Assembly (NCBI GenBank): GCA_016462055.1
Contig: JAEMTX010000010.1
Location: 1-21,911, forward strand
Direction: 5' to 3'
Length of the DNA stretch: 21,911 bases
Source of the DNA: Acidimicrobiia bacterium
GTDB taxonomy: Bacteria > Actinomycetota > Acidimicrobiia > Acidimicrobiales > Acidimicrobilacustridaceae
This document shows, piece after piece, positions 21,593 to 21,911 of this stretch; the first letter of the stretch is position 1; the number at the start of each line of letters is the position of its first letter. The notes beneath the pieces are model-generated. The model did not search any database, was not told the origin of the DNA, and saw only the letters and a program-made list of their open reading frames with translations. The position numbers were made by a program, and so were the translations under genes.

Positions 21593-21598
21593 AATCTA
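21593..21598 (-). promoter_or_regulatory. -10 box of mrp
   Basis: TAGATT on the minus strand, six bases before the mrp ATG; no ribosome site is present. It fits the leaderless pattern. Confidence 0.5.
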
Positions 21599-21652
21599 CC
21601 GGCGGAAACTGTGGTTGGCCCTTCTCATCGTGGGAACTTGCCACGGCTCCGC

Positions 21653-21658
21653 TAACCT
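21653..21658 (+). promoter_or_regulatory. Candidate -10 box of the ErpA/HesB-type gene
   Basis: TAACCT lies 34 nt before the GTG start, which would give a leader of about 28 nt carrying the GGAGG ribosome site at 21682-21686. No clear -35 element. It is about 55 bp from the divergent mrp -10 box. Confidence 0.4.
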
Positions 21659-21692
21659 TTCTCCAAACACCGCTTTATCACGGAGGTCCACA

Positions 21693-21911
21693 GTGATCAC
21701 GCTCACCGAAACCGCTTCTACCAAGGTTGCGGAACTCATTGCTCAAGAAGGTCAGGCAGACCTCATGTTGCGCGTCGCTGTCCGTCCTGGTGGCTGCAGC
21801 GGCTTTAGCTACGAGATGTTCTTCGATTCCGAGAAGGACTCCGAAGACGTTGTGAATACCGAGTTCGGTGTTCCCGTCGTGGTCGATCCTTCAAGCGCTC
21901 AGCTGCTTACC
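21693..21911 (+). CDS. erpA: A-type iron-sulfur carrier (ErpA/HesB/IscA family), 3' part outside window
   Basis: The first 73 residues of an A-type carrier that delivers Fe-S clusters to apoproteins. It begins VITLTETASTKVAELI and has the hallmark RPGGCSGFSYEM, with C35 as the first of three cluster cysteines; the C-terminal CGCG part lies beyond the edge. VVVDPSSAQLL matches the later family strand. The start is a GTG with GGAGG 6 nt upstream. It is divergent from mrp, so two Fe-S assembly genes share one control region. ErpA rather than another A-type member is likely in an actinobacterium but not proven from half the protein. Confidence 0.9.
   Translation, partial: MITLTETASTKVAELIAQEGQADLMLRVAVRPGGCSGFSYEMFFDSEKDSEDVVNTEFGVPVVVDPSSAQLLT

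Overview
The window most likely comes from an actinomycetote, probably of the class Acidimicrobiia. This rests on a WhiB7-type regulator, a clpS plus DUF2017 pair, a CtaA/COX15 with the actinobacterial E-F-x-N-R form of the first haem-site motif, an F420-type luciferase-like oxidoreductase, moderately high GC, and many start codons placed 6 to 8 nt behind a TANNNT -10 box (apparent leaderless transcripts). Class and species are inferred from gene content, not from any search.

Layout. Positions 1-235 hold two minus-strand tRNA genes (tRNA-Asp, cut by the window edge, and tRNA-Glu) with a short tandem repeat between them. Positions 322-2028 are a minus-strand operon: haem A synthase, clpS and a DUF2017 protein. 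Divergent from it, ctaB (haem O synthase, 2153-3049) opens a plus-strand oxidase island. First come three membrane genes: a cytochrome oxidase subunit I paralogue without any haem or copper ligands in the usual places, a subunit III-like protein, and an unrecognised 7-TM protein (3230-6252). After a 185-nt gap with a perfect 7-bp inverted repeat comes a complete caa3-type oxidase: ctaC with a fused cytochrome c, ctaD, ctaE, ctaF and then the assembly gene ctaG (6438-11666). An ABC-2 exporter pair follows on the minus strand (11667-13363).

From 13403 to 16169 the plus strand carries serS, two small fluoride-channel genes and pdxH. The minus strand from 16181 to 18599 holds a luciferase-like oxidoreductase, a CcdA-type thiol transporter and a membrane-anchored TlpA-type thioredoxin. 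These last two fit cytochrome c and CuA maturation for the oxidase. Then comes whiB7 (18765-19109, minus). Its upstream region has a strong intrinsic terminator, a competing antiterminator segment and a small upstream ORF, which together look like ribosome-controlled attenuation. The right end holds an acyl-ACP thioesterase-like gene (plus), an Mrp/ApbC Fe-S ATPase (minus) and the start of an ErpA/HesB-type Fe-S carrier (plus).

The genes form a respiratory theme (haem O/A synthesis, terminal oxidase, assembly and thiol maturation) beside Fe-S assembly and housekeeping genes. The two most interesting items are the ligand-less oxidase module, which is intact as an operon but cannot be a normal oxidase, and the whiB7 leader.
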